NCBI RefSeq assembly: GCF_024166365.1
Contig: NC_064820.1
Coordinates: forward strand, 147,394,001-147,458,000
DNA from: Elephas maximus indicus
Lineage: Eukaryota > Chordata > Mammalia > Proboscidea > Elephantidae
Direction of reading: 5' to 3'
DNA length: 64,000 nt
Made by a program: the position numbers and the translations under genes. How positions within the stretch are numbered: position 1 is the first letter of the stretch; every line of letters starts with the position of its first letter. Positions 24,646-35,165 of this stretch are shown piece by piece. The notes beneath the pieces are model-generated. The model did no database searches, was not told the origin of the DNA, and saw only the letters and a program-made list of their open reading frames with translations.

Positions 24646-25540
24646 CAGTGATGGCGATTAGTCTTAAAAGTCTTTTAAAGCTAAATAAGGATAAAAAATT
24701 GAGTAAAAAACTCTCATTATATATCATTCAGTACTCTGAATAGTAAAAAGGAATTTCACAGTTGATTTGTGTCCTCCCATCATAAAATCATACTATCCTA
24801 AAAAATCAGATTATGAAATAAGAGTGAGAGAGCAAGTATTATTTTCCCACTGATACTTCCATATGTGGCTAAATGGATTTTGCTTGAACTTCCTTCTTTT
24901 CCAAACAGGGGCAACCCTCAGGCTTAAGTGTTAAAATGAGAACCTTTATCCCAAATAAAATTGGCTCTGAGACAGGAACCATTATGAATGAGACAGAGTT
25001 GTTGAAAATTGTCCATATTTCCCATTGTTACCCAGGAAATGCGCCCTTATGTCGTTTATGATCCAAAGAGCAGAGCCCAGCTAACATCATGGTAGTTTTA
25101 CTGGAAAGGGTAATGAAATTACGTATTTACTCATGTGGGGAATAGGGACTGCCCTGTGAATTCCACTGTAACTTTGTAATTAATATACTGTTAACTTCGA
25201 GTCTTACCAAGTATTTTTGCCTTCTGGACGTGATAGAGACAGACTCTCCTATTGTTTGCGGTTACCCTCACAAAAATTTGAAAGCAAACAAAGAAATTTT
25301 TTTTTTCTTTCTCAGTCCAGGTTTGTCTTCTGGTTAACAAAATTATGTTTCCACTTTCCTTGAAGTGAAGTGTAAGACAGAGCCCCATAAGTCCACACTT
25401 AGGCCTGTCGCTGGGTTTGCACCTTATTGGCTTGTCTTCTGCCCTGAGGCAGGTACACCGTTGCCTTAAGTGGCAGTGCTGGGCAGCGGCAAGAAGACCC
25501 CATGCAGGTAAACCAGGCTTTTCTGTTTCACTCTAGATGT

Positions 25541-25872
25541 CGAGGGGGCAGTGGTGACTCGATAGAATTCTCGCCTTCCGTGTGGGAGACCTGGATTTGA
25601 GTCCTGGCCGGTGTGCCGCATGTGCAGCCACCACCTTATGCCAGTGGAGGCTCGTGTGTTGTTGTGATGCTGAACAGATTTCAGTGATACTTCTAGACCT
25701 AGATGAACTAGGAAGAAAGGCCTGGTGATCTACTTCTGAAAATCAGTCAGTGAAAGCCCTGTAGATCAGAACGGTCTGATCCGCACCTGATCACGGGGCA
25801 GCGTTTTGTTCTGTTGTGCATGGGGTTGCCATGAGTTGGGGGCAATTCAGTGGCAGCTAACAACAACAACAA
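25541..25872 (+). mobile_element. full-length tRNA-Gly/RTE chimeric AfroSINE
   Basis: A 332-bp element flanked by a perfect 8-bp duplication, CTAGATGT (25533-25540 and 25873-25880). The first ~66 bp resemble a tRNA-Gly gene, including GAATTCTCGCC, an anticodon-like TTCC and box B GGATTTGAGTCC. The middle carries RTE 5'-region words (GTGTGTTGTTGTGATGCTG). The last ~90 bp are the RTE 3' end, finishing in GCTAACAACAACAACAAC. Sharing both ends with the RTE implies mobilisation by that LINE. It lies 542 bp before PCBD2 exon 3. Confidence 0.9.
25552..25604 (+). promoter_or_regulatory. internal RNA polymerase III promoter of the SINE
   Basis: A box A-like TGGTGACTCGATAG (25552-25565) and box B-like GGATTTGAGTCC (25593-25604) are 27 bp apart, close to tRNA-gene spacing. 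Box B has two changes from GGTTCGAATCC, notably loss of the C of TTCGA, so activity may be reduced. Activity is inference. Confidence 0.6.
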
Positions 25873-26414
25873 CTAGATGTAAATGAAAGTAGTCTTTCAT
25901 TCCTTTCTTTCCTGCTGGGAGGTAGGATTGGGAAACTTCATTTCTGCCAGTGATTTGCTTTAGACACACTCAGAAGACCTTTTCCCATACTCTTGAGGTT
26001 GATGACTTAGCAACCCAATACCTAAAAACAAGAGGATCAGTGCTGCACAAAAAGTGACTCCTCGGGTTTGGGACCAGTTAGTGAGACCCAGGGCACTGGC
26101 TTGAAGGGAAATTATTCCTGTGCTATTTTGGAGAGTCTTGTCCTAAGGACAATTAATCAGTCCAGACAGGTCATTGGGTGAGACCAATTTCCTGGTTTGT
26201 TTATTTGAGCCTGATTGTTTTTCACTATCAAGCAGCAGGTCACAGTCCTGCTTCACCGTCACCCCAGCCTGTGGAGAACAATCCCTTTCTTGATTTCTCC
26301 AGGTTTCCATAAGGATTCTAAAAGCCACGTCTTTCTCTGGTTGAATTCCTCTGGTATCTTAGGTCCAGAGCAGAGGACAATGTCAGTGTTTAATTTTGAC
26401 TTCATCCTGTACAG

Positions 26415-26495
26415 GCATTTGGCTTTATGTCCCGAGTTGCCCTACAAGCAGAGAAGATGAATCATCACCCGGAATGGTTCAACGTGTACAACAAG
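26415..26495 (+). CDS. PCBD2: PCBD2, penultimate coding exon
   Basis: This 81-bp exon encodes 27 residues ([11 protein letters not shown]...[13 protein letters not shown]) and is bounded by CAG/GCA and AAG/GTAAGT, both canonical, phase 0 at each end. PCBD2 is a paralogue of PCBD1/DCoH. It dehydrates pterin-4a-carbinolamine to quinonoid dihydrobiopterin during aromatic amino-acid hydroxylation and can act as a dimerisation cofactor of HNF1. The exon carries the adjacent catalytic histidines in the HHPEW motif. Met-Asn before HHPEW fits PCBD2, whereas PCBD1 has Leu-Asp. The reading frame is intact. The upstream exons should lie outside the window. Assignment to PCBD2 is supported by the CATSPER3 neighbour. 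Confidence 0.96.
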
Positions 26496-27680
26496 GTAAG
26501 TAAATTGTCTTATTTTTGAGTCATCTTAATTACGGAGCTTAAGAAACTTCTTTCTTCTTTGTCCTATTCTGTGTAGATGAATGTTGTTGTGCTTAGGAAA
26601 GTATTCTTTGCCCCTTTCTCTTAGAATCCCTGTGAACTATTGCAAATTAGTAACAAAATTTTAGGTCTGCTCATGAGGACCATGAATGAGCTCTTTATTT
26701 TCATGCTTGTCTTTTGTTGAAACTAGTATGAGAAAGTTGGGCCAAATTAGAATTCCAGATTAAACTTGAATATCAGTCATGCAGATAAAATTTTAAACCC
26801 TTTAATATAAATTATTGGAAGAAGTAGTAGCAAATAAGATCGCTATATTCTTATGTATTTCATGGAAATAAATTTTCTCAAGACCTGTGCTTTCAGTAAT
26901 AACTATTTATTAAACACCATGTCATACTTAAGACAAAGGGTAGACTAAAAAGGCTATGGCAAGTATTTTTATGGGGGCACGGTGAGAAAAATCGTGTCCT
27001 CCTACCTCCCCAAAAAATGCCCTTGCCTTTAAGGTCATGCCATTTGGAATGTCTTATCATCCAGATTTCTGTGGGGGGTTATTTTCTTTTTGGAAGTCTT
27101 CTTTGAAAAAAGATAAATTTTCACAGATAATCTTGTGATTTACTGGAGTAATTCAAAGCACCCTGGTACCAGGATAAACTTTTCTTTCCTGCTTGCCTCT
27201 TCTTGCCCATAATTTTGCTTTTGCTTTTTACTTGATCGGTTCAAAACTAATAATCTATTCTTCTTAATTTGAAAATGTGCCTTTTTAACGTCATAGCTAA
27301 GATACTGCATTTGATAGCTTGGATTTTCTCAGTGGCCTGAAAATAGTCTGTGTAATTAAAGTAGTGGGAGTTAAAATGGAACCTCAGTCTCTCTTTTTTT
27401 CAAGAAACAGGATTTCAGATTCCGGCAGCTGAATTGCTTCTTCATATGAGAGAACTTTTTTGTCCCTGGACGGCTACTGGGCCTAGCCCGATGCAGGCTG
27501 TGCCCCTGGAGTTTGCCGGTTTGGGAAATGCAGTGGTTATTCATAATGTAGCATTTTCTAAACTATTTAATCCTCCCAATTCTCAAATATGAATGTAGGA
27601 TAATAGATTAATTTCTGAACCACTGAAGGAGAATAACGAGAAGTACAGCTCAGGGTTTTAAAAACGTCTCTCTTTCTTAG
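26496..27680 (+). other. PCBD2: PCBD2 last intron
   Basis: A 1185-bp intron with a GTAAGT donor and a TCTCTCTTTCTTAG acceptor with a good pyrimidine tract. No transposon was recognised. Confidence 0.9.
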
Positions 27681-27776
27681 GTTCAGATAACTCTCACATC
27701 GCACGACTGTGGTGGACTGACCAAAAGGGATGTGAAGCTGGCCCAGTTTATTGAAAAAGCAGCTGCTTCTATGTGA
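27681..27776 (+). CDS. PCBD2: PCBD2, last coding exon with stop
   Basis: The exon encodes 31 residues ([20 protein letters not shown]...FIEKAAASM) and a TGA stop. Together with the previous exon it makes the C-terminal half of the ~100-residue DCoH fold: the second half of the sheet and the long helix that carries the tetramer interface. The His in the SHDC motif corresponds to the third active-site histidine of the family, so all catalytic histidines visible here are kept. The C-terminus ends in Met, one residue off the Val that I recall for human. The frame is undisrupted, so this is a functional-looking gene and not a processed copy, since the intron is retained. Confidence 0.96.
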   Translation, partial: VQITLTSHDCGGLTKRDVKLAQFIEKAAASM

Positions 27777-28239
27777 CTTCTTCCAAAATGCATGTAAATC
27801 TAATACACATCTTAGCTGCAGTATACTTCGAAGGCAATTTACATGAACAAATTAAGTTGTAAATTTAGTTTTCCTTTATGCCACATTTTGTAAAATCAGT
27901 GCTTAAATACAAAATGATTTAAACTTGATCCTGAGGTGTTTTTCATTACATTTAATCACATACATAAGGTAAACCAACCCAGGTAATTATATTGGTAATG
28001 TTCGAAAAGAGAAGTGACTTTCTTAAAGATCAGAGTTGGGATGAGGGAATATTCACACACTTTATAACCCAGCAATTCTAGCAATTATAGTGACTTTACA
28101 AATGCCAAGGTGGAAAAAGAACTGTGAACTCTGAAGGTATAACAATTCTGCTGGAGCTAAAGTTGGTGTAGATTTTGGCTGTTGTTGCTACTTAAGTAGT
28201 TAGATTATCAAAGTCAGAAAATTTGGTAAGCCATCCTGG
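27777..28239 (+). other. PCBD2: PCBD2 3' UTR and downstream
   Basis: AT-rich sequence after the stop. No canonical AATAAA was seen in the first ~200 bp. AATACA near 27905 is a possible weak signal, so the transcript end is not fixed. Confidence 0.5.
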
Positions 28240-28350
28240 TGTGTTTTATCCTCACTTTGCAGACAGGTAGTCGAAGGAGAGGACAAGTGTCTTGTTCATG
28301 GCTTCCAGCAAGGTGGGTGATATAGGGTTCGTTGTCACAGTGACGATTTT
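28240..28350 (+). mobile_element. MIR fragment (degenerate)
   Basis: CTCACTTTGCAGACAGGTAG, then GGACAAGTGTCTTGTTCATGG, then GATATAGGGTTCG follow MIR order with heavy divergence. Confidence 0.4.
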
Positions 28351-28670
28351 CCAGGCCCTTGTTTGCCTTACTGAGTTAAGGAAGAACTGAGGGTCATTTT
28401 TTGTTCACTGTTTATGTGATGTGCCCCTGAACTCAGGCTCTGCAGCCACTGAGCTAGAAGCTACTTGGGTATTAGCCAGTAATGAGCCCTACTTACTCTG
28501 TGTGGCAGTGATAGACATTAAAAGGAATATCAAGTAATCGGTTTTTTAAAAATTGCGGTAACAGTGTTCTTTGAAGGAACTTGGGAATGTACTTCTAAAG
28601 AAATTATAATGTAGATTAAAAGAACATATATAGCCATTCAAGGAACACGTGCTAGTTCTTGAAGCATATG

Positions 28671-28836
28671 ACAAAACAAAAAAAAACCAAACCGGTTGCT
28701 GTTGAGTCGATGCTGATTCATAGTGACCCTATGGTACAGAGTAGAACTACCCCATAGGGTCTCGAGGGAGTGGCTGGTGGATTCGAACTGCCAACTTTTT
28801 GGTTAGCAGCTGTAGCTTTTAACCACTGCGCCACCA
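28671..28836 (-). mobile_element. AfroSINE, with target-site duplication
   Basis: Complete minus-strand copy from the A-rich/CCAAACC tail to GCGCCACCA. The flanks GAAGCATATG (28661-28670) and GAAGCATACG (28837-28846) form a 10-bp duplication with one mismatch. Confidence 0.9.
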
Positions 28837-28846
28837 GAAGCATACG

Positions 28847-29314
28847 GTAGTAGGATTTAATAGGGATAATCTTTGTAGCCGGCTTCACTTCAGAGGCCAG
28901 AAAAATCACTGTGTGTTACACCAAGCAAACCTTCCCCTCCCAACCCTCTCTTCCACTGCCCTGAACTTGAGAAACCATATGGGAACATGACTAGGAGGCT
29001 TAACCCTCTGAAGCCAGTTCTTGGCCTGGGAGTGGCAGAAATGGCCAGTTTGTCCTACGGGTACAGAGTGTGCTGGGAGGGGAGGGGAAAGAAGAGCCAC
29101 CTACTCTCTTGTGGCTCCCAGGGAACCTAGAGCCTTGACACTAGAGCTTCTATTTCTTAGATTTTTTCAGAGGAAAAGGCAAAGCTATGTATGTTTATAA
29201 ACTCTTTTGTATCTTATAGATTTGGGAACTTTTATAAACTTTATTACCAAAGATCTTAAGTTCAGTGCCTCAATTTGAATCTTTTTTTTTTCCAAAAACA
29301 TTTTTATTTTTTAT
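28847..29314. other. unique intergenic sequence
   Basis: No gene or repeat recognised between the SINE and the old repeat cluster that follows. Confidence 0.45.
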
Positions 29315-29375
29315 AAGTAATCCTCAAAACAACCCTGCAAAGTAGGTGATACTAGGCTAGCCCCACTGTAAGGAT
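29315..29375 (+). mobile_element. MIR fragment
   Basis: AAGTAATCCTCAAAACAACC, CTGCAAAGTAGGTGATACTA and CCCCACTGTAAGGATAAA match the central MIR order. Confidence 0.5.
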
Positions 29376-29384
29376 AAATTAACC

Positions 29385-29480
29385 CACTCATATTTATGTG
29401 TTCATCCAACAAATATTTCTGAGGAACTATTATGGGGCAGGTACGTTCTGGGCTCTGGAGGTACAACAGGAAACGTAACA
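29385..29480 (-). mobile_element. L2 3'-end fragment
   Basis: TTCATCCAACAAATATTTCTGAGGAACTATTATGGGGCAGGTACGTTCTGGGCTCTGGAGGTACA in this region is the reverse of the L2 terminus pattern ...CTCAATAAATATTTGTTGAATGAA. Confidence 0.65.
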
Positions 29481-29559
29481 GAGAAAAATCTGTGTCTTCC
29501 AAATACTGTATGACCCCACTTATATGAAATAGAATAGACAAATGCACAGAAAAATAAGT

Positions 29560-30115
29560 TTGGATCTTTTTAAACATAAATAGTATATTGAACCCCTATG
29601 TATTAATCACCCAGATTGAGCAGTTGCCAAGATTTTGCACCAGTTGCTTCATATATCCTGGTTTCATTTTTCTTTGTTAAAGTATTTAAAAGCAAATCCC
29701 AGATAGTATATGATTTCACCCCTATATCCTTCAGTAAGGATCTCTAGAAAATATGGTCGTTTTCTTATGTAAATCATAATGCCTTTATCACACATGACGA
29801 AATAAACCATGATTCCTCGATGATCCTAATATCCAGGTGAAATCAAATTGCCCTGAAGGTCTTTGTACTTTCAGGGAACAAAGAATGTCTTTGCACAGTA
29901 AATCTATTTTAATCAGTGTCCACATGAAGTCCACTCATCGCATCTGGGTGTTGTGTCTCTTTAATCTCAACCTACAGCAAGCCTCTTTCCCCTGTCTCTT
30001 TTCCCCCATGTCATTGACTTACTGTAAAAACCGGGCCAGTTGTCCTGTAGAATATTCTGCCTTCTGGATTTGTCCATTTGTTCCCTTGTGGTATTGTTTG
30101 ACTTATTTTACTACA
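29560..30115 (-). mobile_element. ancient L1 3' UTR
   Basis: Old-L1 3' UTR words run in reverse order: TAAAAGCAAATCCCAGATAG, CCTTCAGTAAGGATCTCTAG, GCCTTTATCACACATGACG, GTCCACATGAAGTCCACTC and CCAGTTGTCCTGTAGAATATTC. It is strongly diverged. Confidence 0.6.
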
Positions 30116-30875
30116 TCCTGAATGGAACCCTTTCCCCCTATTTTGAATGTAAGTCTGGAAGGATAAACTTGTCGGCTGTGTTGACATATACCAGCATAGT
30201 GAAGATAGCAGGATGTGGCTCATAATCCAAATGTGGAGGACCTGGGAGTGCAGTTACTAATTAGCGTCTACATGTGGGCTTGACATAAGGTCCATGTTAA
30301 GGGGTGTTGCATCTGCTAGGACTCACAAACTTTACTAGACAGAATCAAAGATCCCATATCAGAAGTCTATGGGAACATTCATTGTGGTAAAATCTGATAG
30401 ACTGAATCTCCAGACTTGCTTCAAGTAACTGACGTCTCAACTTAAAAGAGACATTGTCAGAGTTGGAGGCGCCAAGTTCCCTTCTGTTTCAAATCTTTGC
30501 GTGATGAGGGTGGTTTCTCTGATGTGGTAAGCTTTGGTTCCCTTCCCTTTTCTTTCCGAATGATCACTGGAATAGAGAGTTGTTAAACAGATATGACCTG
30601 TGACCCTCTGCATAGTCTCCTCAGGTAACAACCAGGGTGAAATCAAATTGCCCTGAAGGTCCTTTTCTAAAATTGAGCTAGTGAAAGTTCTGGAAATAAT
30701 GGTTACTTTCTTACAATGCTAGGTTTTAGAAAATCTTTGGATACTAAATTCATTCTTTATGTTTTTTTTTAATAGACAAAAAGCAGCGGCATGTTATGTT
30801 GTATTTGGGCACAAAACTGACCTCCATCAATGTACAAAGCTACTGGACTGTTAGGGTTAGTGTATGAGTTTCCTT
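30116..30875. other. unique intergenic sequence with a short direct repeat
   Basis: No gene seen. TGAAATCAAATTGCCCTGAAGGTC at 30638-30661 exactly repeats 29838-29861 inside the old L1 tail. Confidence 0.45.
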
Positions 30876-32014
30876 GAGCCCCTGGGTGCTGCAGATAGTT
30901 AACATATTTGGCTGCTAACTGAAAGGTAGGAGGTTTGAGTCCTCCCAGAGGTACCTCAGAAGAAAGGCTTGGCTATCTATTTCAGAAACACCAGCCATTG
31001 AAAACCCTATGGATAAAGGATAAGGGCTGTACAGCCGATTAATATAATTGATGTAAGTAAGTTGTATACCTATAAAAAGCTGAATTGGCAAATGTGTGAT
31101 ATATTTATAACAACAACAATGATGAAAAGAGCAGCTGCTGAGGCTGCTTGTGTACAACCAAATACCTCATGGGATTTAGTTTCTTGATTTGGAGGTTTAG
31201 GGTCGTGTTTTCATGGGACATCACAGTTAATTAGCTTAATATCATGTTTAGTTCTTCTGTTCTACTTCCTAGTTCATTGCATACTGCCAGGGGTCTTAAA
31301 AACTTGCAGTGGCCATCCAAAGTATTGGTCTCTAGTCACCTGGAGCAACACAAGAAGAAGGAGAGTCAGGAATAGGAGGAGGAAATGTAATGAGTGGCTC
31401 ATTGCCTTCATGAACAACTGCTCTCTTTGCCATGTGACCAGAATTGGATGGTGCCCGGCTACTATCACTGAACATTTTATTCAAAGATTCTGCAGAAGAA
31501 TCCTGATCAAAGGGGGAAAATGTAGAACAGAATCTCGCATCTCATGTTCTGAAGCCATGGAGGCTTCATGAACCCCTTAAACTATTGTCCTAAGATCATC
31601 TTTAAACCTTAAACTAAAAATATCCCCTGAAATCTTCTTAAAATCGAACAATTGTTCAGCTTAACTAGTAAGGAATGTCTGTCTTGAGCATTGTGCTCTT
31701 TTAAGATCTGTCTATATGGGATCAATAACAACTTGAAAGATGAGATAGGAACCTTAAGGGGCAATGAGTTTATGTTAACAGGGAAAGAACAGCTCAGAAA
31801 AGGAAGATGAGAATATTTCCACAACTTGAAGAATGTAATCAATGTCGATGAATTGTACATGTAGAAACTATTGAATTGGTGTATGTTTTGCTGTGTATAT
31901 TCTCAACAACAACAAAATAAAATAAATAAATAAAAAAGAAAACCCTATGCGATACAGTTCCACTCTGACATACGTGGGGTAACCATGAGTCAGAATCCAT
32001 TCAAAGGCAACTGA
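30876..32014 (+). mobile_element. AfroSINE split by an L1 insertion
   Basis: The head and body (GAGCCCCTGGGTGCTGCAGATAG... GGCTGCTAACTGAAAGGTAG) occupy 30876-31011. The rest (CGATACAGTTCCACTCTGAC..., ending ATTCAAAGGCAACTG) occupies about 31951-32014. It is a diverged subfamily with the GGAGGTTTGAGTCC box B. The 927 bp between the parts are a younger L1. Confidence 0.8.
31012..31938 (+). mobile_element. L1 3'-end insertion inside AfroSINE
   Basis: Flanked by a perfect 12-bp duplication, GAAAACCCTATG (31000-31011 and 31939-31950). The right part is a plus-strand L1 3' UTR with ATTGTACATGTAGAAACTATTG, TGTGTATATTCTCAACAACAAC and an AAATAAATAAATAAAA tail. The left ~200 bp I do not recognise and may be upstream element sequence. 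Confidence 0.85.
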
Positions 32015-32021
32015 AAAAAAA

Positions 32022-32452
32022 TTAGTGTGCTAGGGCTGCCATAAGTAAGTACCACAAGGGGGTGGCTTACATCCACAAAAATGTATTGTCTCACAGTTCT
32101 GGAGGCTAGAAGTCTGAATTCAGGGTGTTAGCAGAGCCATGCTCTCTCTGAAGGCTCTAGGGGAAGACCTTGTCTCTTTCGACATATCTGGTAGCCCAGA
32201 AGTTCCTTGGCTTGCAGCTGCAGCATAACTTTATCTCTGCACCGTCTTCACATTGGCTGTCTTCCCTCTGTGTGTCTCTGTCTTTTCCCCCCTTTCTTAA
32301 GGACACTATCCATCTTGGGTTAACACCCACCCTACTTAGGTATGACCTCACGTTAACTGATAACATCTTTGAAGACCCTAGTTCCCATCAAGGTCACATT
32401 CATAGGTATCGGGAGTTGGGACTTTTGGGGAACACAGTTCAATCCATAATAG
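32022..32452 (-). mobile_element. MLT1-type MaLR solo LTR
   Basis: In reverse the sequence reads as an MLT1 LTR. Its end is TTAGTGTGCTAGGGCTGCC, its middle CACAGTTCTGGAGGCTAGAAG, and its start CAGTTCAATCCATAATAG. No internal retroviral genes are present. It is an old endogenous-retrovirus relic. Confidence 0.85.
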
Positions 32453-32848
32453 TTATTGGTATTTATAGTTACAAATGAAGCAGTCTATATATTTTCTATT
32501 CCAGCATTCAAAAATATACTAGTTGAAGTTTAGAACTTTCAGTTTTATAAAGTTTCCTGAAAAACAGCAAGAGCTGTCATAGAGTTTGGCTATAATATGT
32601 GAACTCTGTGTTTCAGTACCAGCTACTTGGGACTAGTAAGGGAATGACTACTCTTGGTAGCCAGAAAGCTTAAGAGTCATCCAGTCACCATGCCTGCCCG
32701 TTGCTGACTTTCCCTGGCTACGTGCAGCTGAGGCAGTGCACCCAAGTCGGGCAGAGTGTGAACTTGCTGCAAGGACAGAAGAGGTGGCCTTCCACTTCTC
32801 ATCCTGGGATGCCTGGCCTGCCCACCATCCATGAGAAGGTACAGAGTA
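32453..32848. other. unique intergenic sequence
   Basis: No recognised repeat or exon. The right half is GC-richer and continues beyond the MER2-like insertion at 33319. Confidence 0.45.
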
Positions 32849-33318
32849 CAGTCGGTGCTCCGTATCTGCGGGTTCCGCACCTGCAGATTCAACCAGGTGC
32901 AAATGGAAAATATTCAGCGGGGGAAAAAGTTCCAAAAAACAGAACTTGAATTTTCTGCACCCCGAGCACTCTGCAGAATCCACATGAATGAAACAATGTG
33001 GAGGCATACCCTGCTGTAGCCTCCTACAACTTCATAGATCCCCAGCCTTTCTCTAGCACTCGTGTGAGCATTGTTCACCTCTCATCTTGTCATTGTTCCC
33101 TAAACAATACATACAGTACTGTATGACAACTATTTACATAGATTTACGTTATATTAGGTATTATAAGTAATCTAGAGGTAATTTAAAGTGTACAGGAGGA
33201 TGTGTGTAGGTTATATGCACATACTACGCCATTTTATATAAGGGACTTGAGCATCCTCTGGTTTTGGTATCCGCGGGGGTCTTGGTCCAATCTCCCACAG
33301 ATACTGGAGGGATGACTG
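32849..33318 (-). mobile_element. MER2-like non-autonomous DNA transposon (TcMar-Tigger)
   Basis: Terminal inverted repeats start CAGTCGGTGCTCCGTATC at 32849 and end GATACTGGAGGGATGACTG at 33318. The interior words GGTATTATAAGTAATCTAGAGG, GCCATTTTATATAAGGGACTTGAGC and GGTATCCGCGGGGGTC are MER2 hallmarks. A TA dinucleotide precedes the left end as expected, while the right one appears mutated to CA. No transposase frame. Confidence 0.88.
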
Positions 33319-34221
33319 CATTGCAGCAGGCCCTGGCCCTGGAGAAGCTTGTCGCCTCTAATGTCCTGTTGCTTTCCATTTGCCCAGCTGGAGCTCCATT
33401 CCCAGGCTCACTGCAGCTGGATACCTTCATCAGCAACCCCAGAAGGCAACTTCGGCTGTGATTGTTTGTGCAGCAGTAGTACACTGAGAACAACTGCTGC
33501 TGCCAGCTCCCTGGTCATCGTTCCCCACCCCTCCAAGCAGTGTGAAAGAGTTCATTACATTTTTAATCTCCCTGTCCGTTTCTCCCCAAAAGTGTGCTTC
33601 GATGCTTAAAGAGAAGGCACAGATGTGTACTGTTGGGGCTTCTGAAGATGGAATCCCGCTATGCCCTGCTACTGGACTGAGTGTAAGAATCCTGATGCCA
33701 TTCGTTCACATTTCACGTAGCACATGCTTACCGAGGGCCTCCTCTGTGCCCCACGGCATTAGACACCTCAGTGTAGGGGCAGGTGGAGCCAGATGGTGAG
33801 CTGATTCAGGCCCTCTCAGAGCAGCACTCAGAAAGGAGGCTGCCGTAGGGGATGTTGGGAACCAGGAACCAGGCAGCTTTAGGGGCCTATGACCAAAAGA
33901 GACAGGAGGAGTTCTAGGAGGAGCTGATTCCTGAGAGAGAAAGTTAGAGGGAGAAGTGAGACTAAAGTTTGAATCTTGGGGACATTAATCAAAGTGATTT
34001 TAAAGCTTTGCTGTTGATGATTTTAAATGGAGAATTTGAGTACATGTTTTTTTCCCAGTTCAGTATATTGGTTGCCTACAAGAATATCTTCTTGCTGGGA
34101 ATGGCTATATACACTTGTTTTAGAATACCAGGGGCAGCGGGGGTGGGAGCAGTGGTTACCTTCTTTTCTTATGCTCCGAGAACTTAGGTTTCCAGGAAGT
34201 TGACCAATTTAGCCACTAAAC
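33319..34221. other. intergenic sequence, unique, small L2/MIR-like scrap
   Basis: Moderately GC-rich. GCTTACCGAGGGCCTCCTCTG near 33728 resembles an L2/MIR core. Open frames on both strands have no recognised domain. Confidence 0.4.
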
Positions 34222-34377
34222 TGGAAACCCTGGTGGCGTAGTAATTAAGAGCTATGGCTGCTAACCAAAAGGTCTGCAGTTTGAATCCACCAGGCGCTGC
34301 TTGGAAACCCTATGGAGCAGTTCTACTCTGTCCTATAGGGTCACTATGAGTTGGACTCAACTCCACAGCAACGGGTT
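34222..34377 (+). mobile_element. AfroSINE, perfect target-site duplication
   Basis: Complete plus-strand copy, from TGGAAACCCTGGTGGCG to CAGCAACGGGTT. A perfect 11-bp duplication, AGCCACTAAAC, lies at 34211-34221 and 34378-34388. With little decay, it is one of the younger SINEs here. Confidence 0.92.
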
Positions 34378-34388
34378 AGCCACTAAAC

Positions 34389-35165
34389 GTGTAAAATGAC
34401 CCGGGGCTACACAGATCCCTCTGTCTCGATTTGCCTCGAAAGTTAAAGGGGTTAGGAGAAAGAAGAGAATATATTAATCCCGAGAGTTGAAGAGAGCAAA
34501 AAATCTCTATTGCTCTTGTATTTCAAACATCTCTACCACACGGCCTCATCCGTTACACTGTATTTAGGTGGTTCACGTGTGCATATTCCATACCCCCATT
34601 TAGGCCAGCACAGGGATGTGTTACCCCTTCTGCTCCTATATCGTTTATTCCTGCCCCAAACTCATCAAAATCTTCCCTAATTCTTCAAGGCCCATTCCCA
34701 GAGCTGAGCCCTGAATCTGTTCTTTCTCTCTTAGGACACCAGAGAATTTTGCTTTTCCCCTTTATATGACACTTCACCTTATTCTAGCACATTATTAAGG
34801 GCCTTTGTACACCAGACGGGCTTTTTTTGAGGCAGGGAGGGGTTTTGGCCTATCCCTACTGTCTCCCAGCTTTAGCCTGGAGCTTCAGAGTTGCTGGCTG
34901 CTCATAACCCTTTTGCTCAGCTGAGGTGCCCAAACTCCAGGGAAGAGAAAATCTGTGGGTGAGAGACTTGGGGAGAATCCCTCGCCCAGGGGCCTGCAGG
35001 CTAGTAGCAGGTACTGGAATGCCCCAAGAGTGACCTCATAAGGTGAGAATTCTCTTCCTGGACCCTTCTTGGCTGCCTATTAGAATCCAGATGCCAAGGA
35101 AATCCCTAAGCACAGATTTTCTGTTGGATGATAAAAGCAAGGAATAAAAATTGAGAATTTAGAAA
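34389..35165 (+). other. CATSPER3 5' flank, with an L2 scrap
   Basis: Upstream sequence of the CATSPER3 first coding exon. The part at about 34640-34810 (CCCTAATTCTTCAAGGCCC, CTAGCACATTATTAAGG) resembles L2. No CpG island or TATA box near 35166 is evident. The 5' UTR boundary is not visible. Confidence 0.45.

Larger units (their letters stand above)
1..26414 (+). other. PCBD2: PCBD2 intron upstream of the AFGF exon (3' part)
   Basis: This is the intron that ends at the CAG acceptor directly before the exon at 26415. It is over 26 kb long within the window. I looked for the preceding PCBD2 exon, which should end on a codon pair like Asn-Gln followed by GT, and found none, so that exon should lie upstream. 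The content is unique AT-rich sequence with SINEs, MIR, L2 and L1 pieces listed separately. Short open frames here look fortuitous. Confidence 0.75.

Noticed and set aside
25541-25610. Functional tRNA-Gly gene
   Set aside because: It lacks a matched acceptor stem, has an altered box B and is fused to an RTE-derived body with a target duplication, so it is a SINE head.
33224-33799. Coding exons next to the MER2-like element
   Set aside because: Frames occur on both strands with no splice context or homology. They are probably due to GC content.
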